Positions 62,855 to 64,000 of a DNA stretch of 64,000 nt are shown piece by piece. The notes below the pieces were generated by a model. It saw only the letters and a list, made by a program, of their open reading frames with translations. It was not told the origin of the DNA and made no database searches. This DNA is from Roseiarcus sp963787135. Lineage in GTDB: Bacteria > Pseudomonadota > Alphaproteobacteria > Rhizobiales > Beijerinckiaceae. The stretch lies in assembly GCA_963787135.1 (NCBI GenBank), contig CAWBBW010000010.1, forward strand, positions 62,001 to 126,000, written 5' to 3'. The translations under genes were made by a program, and so were the position numbers. Positions within the stretch are counted from its first letter, which is position 1. Every line of letters starts with the position of its first letter.

Positions 62855-64000
62855 ATGCGAATTGCCATGATCGGCGCAGGCTATGTGGGCTTGGTGTCGG
62901 GGGCGTGTCTCGCGGACTTCGGGCACGAAGTCGTGTGCGTCGACACCGACGAGCGGAAAATCGAGGCCCTACGCGCGGGCCGCGTCCCGATTTACGAACC
63001 GGGCCTCAGCGAACTTGTGCTGTCGAACCAGAGCGCGCGCCGCCTCTCTTTCACGACCAGCCTTGCCGAGGCCGGACGAGGCGCGAGGGCGATCTTCATC
63101 GCTGTTGGAACCCCCTCGCTGGCGGAGGTCGGATCCGCCGACATGCGCTACGTGCATGACGCCGCTCGCGCAATCGCGAAAGTCATCGACGATTTCGCGG
63201 TCGTCGTCGTCAAGTCCACGGTCCCGATAGGCGCGGGCGACGAGGTCGAGCGCATCATCGCCGAAACCGTCCCGCGCGATCGCTTTTCTGTCGTCTCGAA
63301 TCCCGAATTCCTGCGCGAGGGCGCGGCAATTGAGGACTTCAAGCAGCCCGATCGGGTGGTGGTCGGTGTCGGCGATGACCGCGCCGGCGCGGTCATGCGC
63401 GACATCTACCAGCCGATTAACGCCGCCGGGGGGCAGATGGTTTACACCTCGCGCCGCAGTTCGGAGATGATCAAATACGCTGCCAACGTCTTTCTGGCGA
63501 TGAAGGTGACCTTCATCAACGAAATCGCCGACCTCTGCGAACGCCTCGACGCAGACGTGGTCGACGTCTCGCGCGGCATCGGCCTCGACGATCGTATCGG
63601 GGCCAAGTTCCTCAATCCCGGGCCTGGTTTCGGCGGCTCGTGCTTTCCCAAGGACACGCTCGCGCTGTCCAGGCTCGCGATCGAGGCGAAGGCCCCGATC
63701 AGGCTGGTCGAGACGCTGGTCGACGTCAACGACAAGCGCAAAGTCGCGATGGCCGCGAAGGTGGTGAAAGCCTGCGGGGGTTCGGTCGCCGGCAAGCGGA
63801 TTGCCGTTCTCGGGCTCACCTACAAACCGAAGACCGACGATATGCGTGACGCCCCGAGCCTCGTGATCATTCCTGAGCTGCAGGCCGGCGGCGCCGCCGT
63901 CGTCGCTTACGATCCGGAGGGCGCGAAGATGGCGAGGGACATGCTGCCCGGCGTCGAGTTCGTCGACAACGCCTATGCGTGTCTCGAAGGCGCGGACGCG
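62855..64000 (+). CDS. UDP-glucose 6-dehydrogenase, C-terminus outside the window
   Basis: The reading frame from ATG 62855 stays open to the right edge (382 codons; the family is about 430-440 aa). N-terminal NAD site MRIAMIGAGYVGLVSGACLA, PTS-like IFIAVGTPS, VVKSTVPIGAGDEVE, SNPEFLREGAAIEDF, and the catalytic Cys in NPGPGFGGSCFPKDT. It oxidises UDP-glucose to UDP-glucuronate for exopolysaccharide or LPS sugars. Divergent from thrB. About 50 residues are missing. Confidence 0.93.
   Translation, partial: MRIAMIGAGYVGLVSGACLADFGHEVVCVDTDERKIEALRAGRVPIYEPGLSELVLSNQSARRLSFTTSLAEAGRGARAIFIAVGTPSLAEVGSADMRYVHDAARAIAKVIDDFAVVVVKSTVPIGAGDEVERIIAETVPRDRFSVVSNPEFLREGAAIEDFKQPDRVVVGVGDDRAGAVMRDIYQPINAAGGQMVYTSRRSSEMIKYAANVFLAMKVTFINEIADLCERLDADVVDVSRGIGLDDRIGAKFLNPGPGFGGSCFPKDTLALSRLAIEAKAPIRLVETLVDVNDKRKVAMAAKVVKACGGSVAGKRIAVLGLTYKPKTDDMRDAPSLVIIPELQAGGAAVVAYDPEGAKMARDMLPGVEFVDNAYACLEGADA

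Overview
The window looks like chromosome from a high-G+C alphaproteobacterium of the order Hyphomicrobiales (Rhizobiales). Evidence: a CIRCE operator in front of groES-groEL, a ROSE-like RNA thermometer in front of hsp20, CpdR next to an N-formylglutamate amidohydrolase, a leuS-lptE pair, DUF2852 and DUF1254/DUF1214 proteins, and a small RNA resembling the alphaproteobacterial alpha-r14/suhB family. The species cannot be told from the sequence. No rRNA, tRNA or CRISPR array was found.

Layout. 1-6.3 kb: glutamate synthase (start of gltD, all of gltB) and a threonine aldolase-like gene. 6.4-9.5 kb: secreted Pro-rich protein, hsp20 with heat-shock signals, META-domain protein, Asn-repeat secreted protein. 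9.6-16 kb: exported arylsulfatase, two DUF1254/DUF1214 proteins and a divergent Crp/Fnr regulator with two matching dyads between them. 16-17.3 kb: four small proteins (28-84 aa). 17.3-23 kb: methyltransferase, second sulfatase, frameshifted DUF202 gene, BacA-like ABC transporter. 23-27 kb: sugar ABC importer with ATPase and permease fused, plus its binding protein. 27-30.8 kb: LysR regulator divergent from cupin, aldo/keto reductase and zinc alcohol dehydrogenase, then a decayed DUF2255 gene.

30.9-36 kb is a scrambled region: an IS1634-type transposase and a complete IS21-type element that split a 118-aa host gene in frame (6-bp target duplication AAAATT). That gene sits 2 bp after the relic tail of a second groEL. 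36-44 kb returns to core genes: bile-acid-symporter-like protein, groEL/groES, Gly/Tyr/His-rich secreted protein, PheC-like periplasmic protein, cpdR, N-formylglutamate amidohydrolase, the small RNA and hisN. 44-50 kb is accessory: symporter-like protein, a membrane-anchored protein of unknown function whose coupled partner is cut by an IS1182 element, a GIY-YIG nuclease-like protein and a frameshifted ParB-like gene. 50-64 kb: leuS and lptE (both apparently frameshifted), a peptide ABC importer (two permeases, two ATPases), DUF2852 protein, its likely binding protein, an amidase, rnhA-thrB, and the start of a UDP-glucose dehydrogenase gene.

An unusual number of otherwise conserved genes carry one-base frameshifts in G/C-rich stretches (DUF202, DUF2255 twice, ParB-like, leuS, lptE). 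Because leuS is essential, some of these are probably sequence errors rather than pseudogenes.
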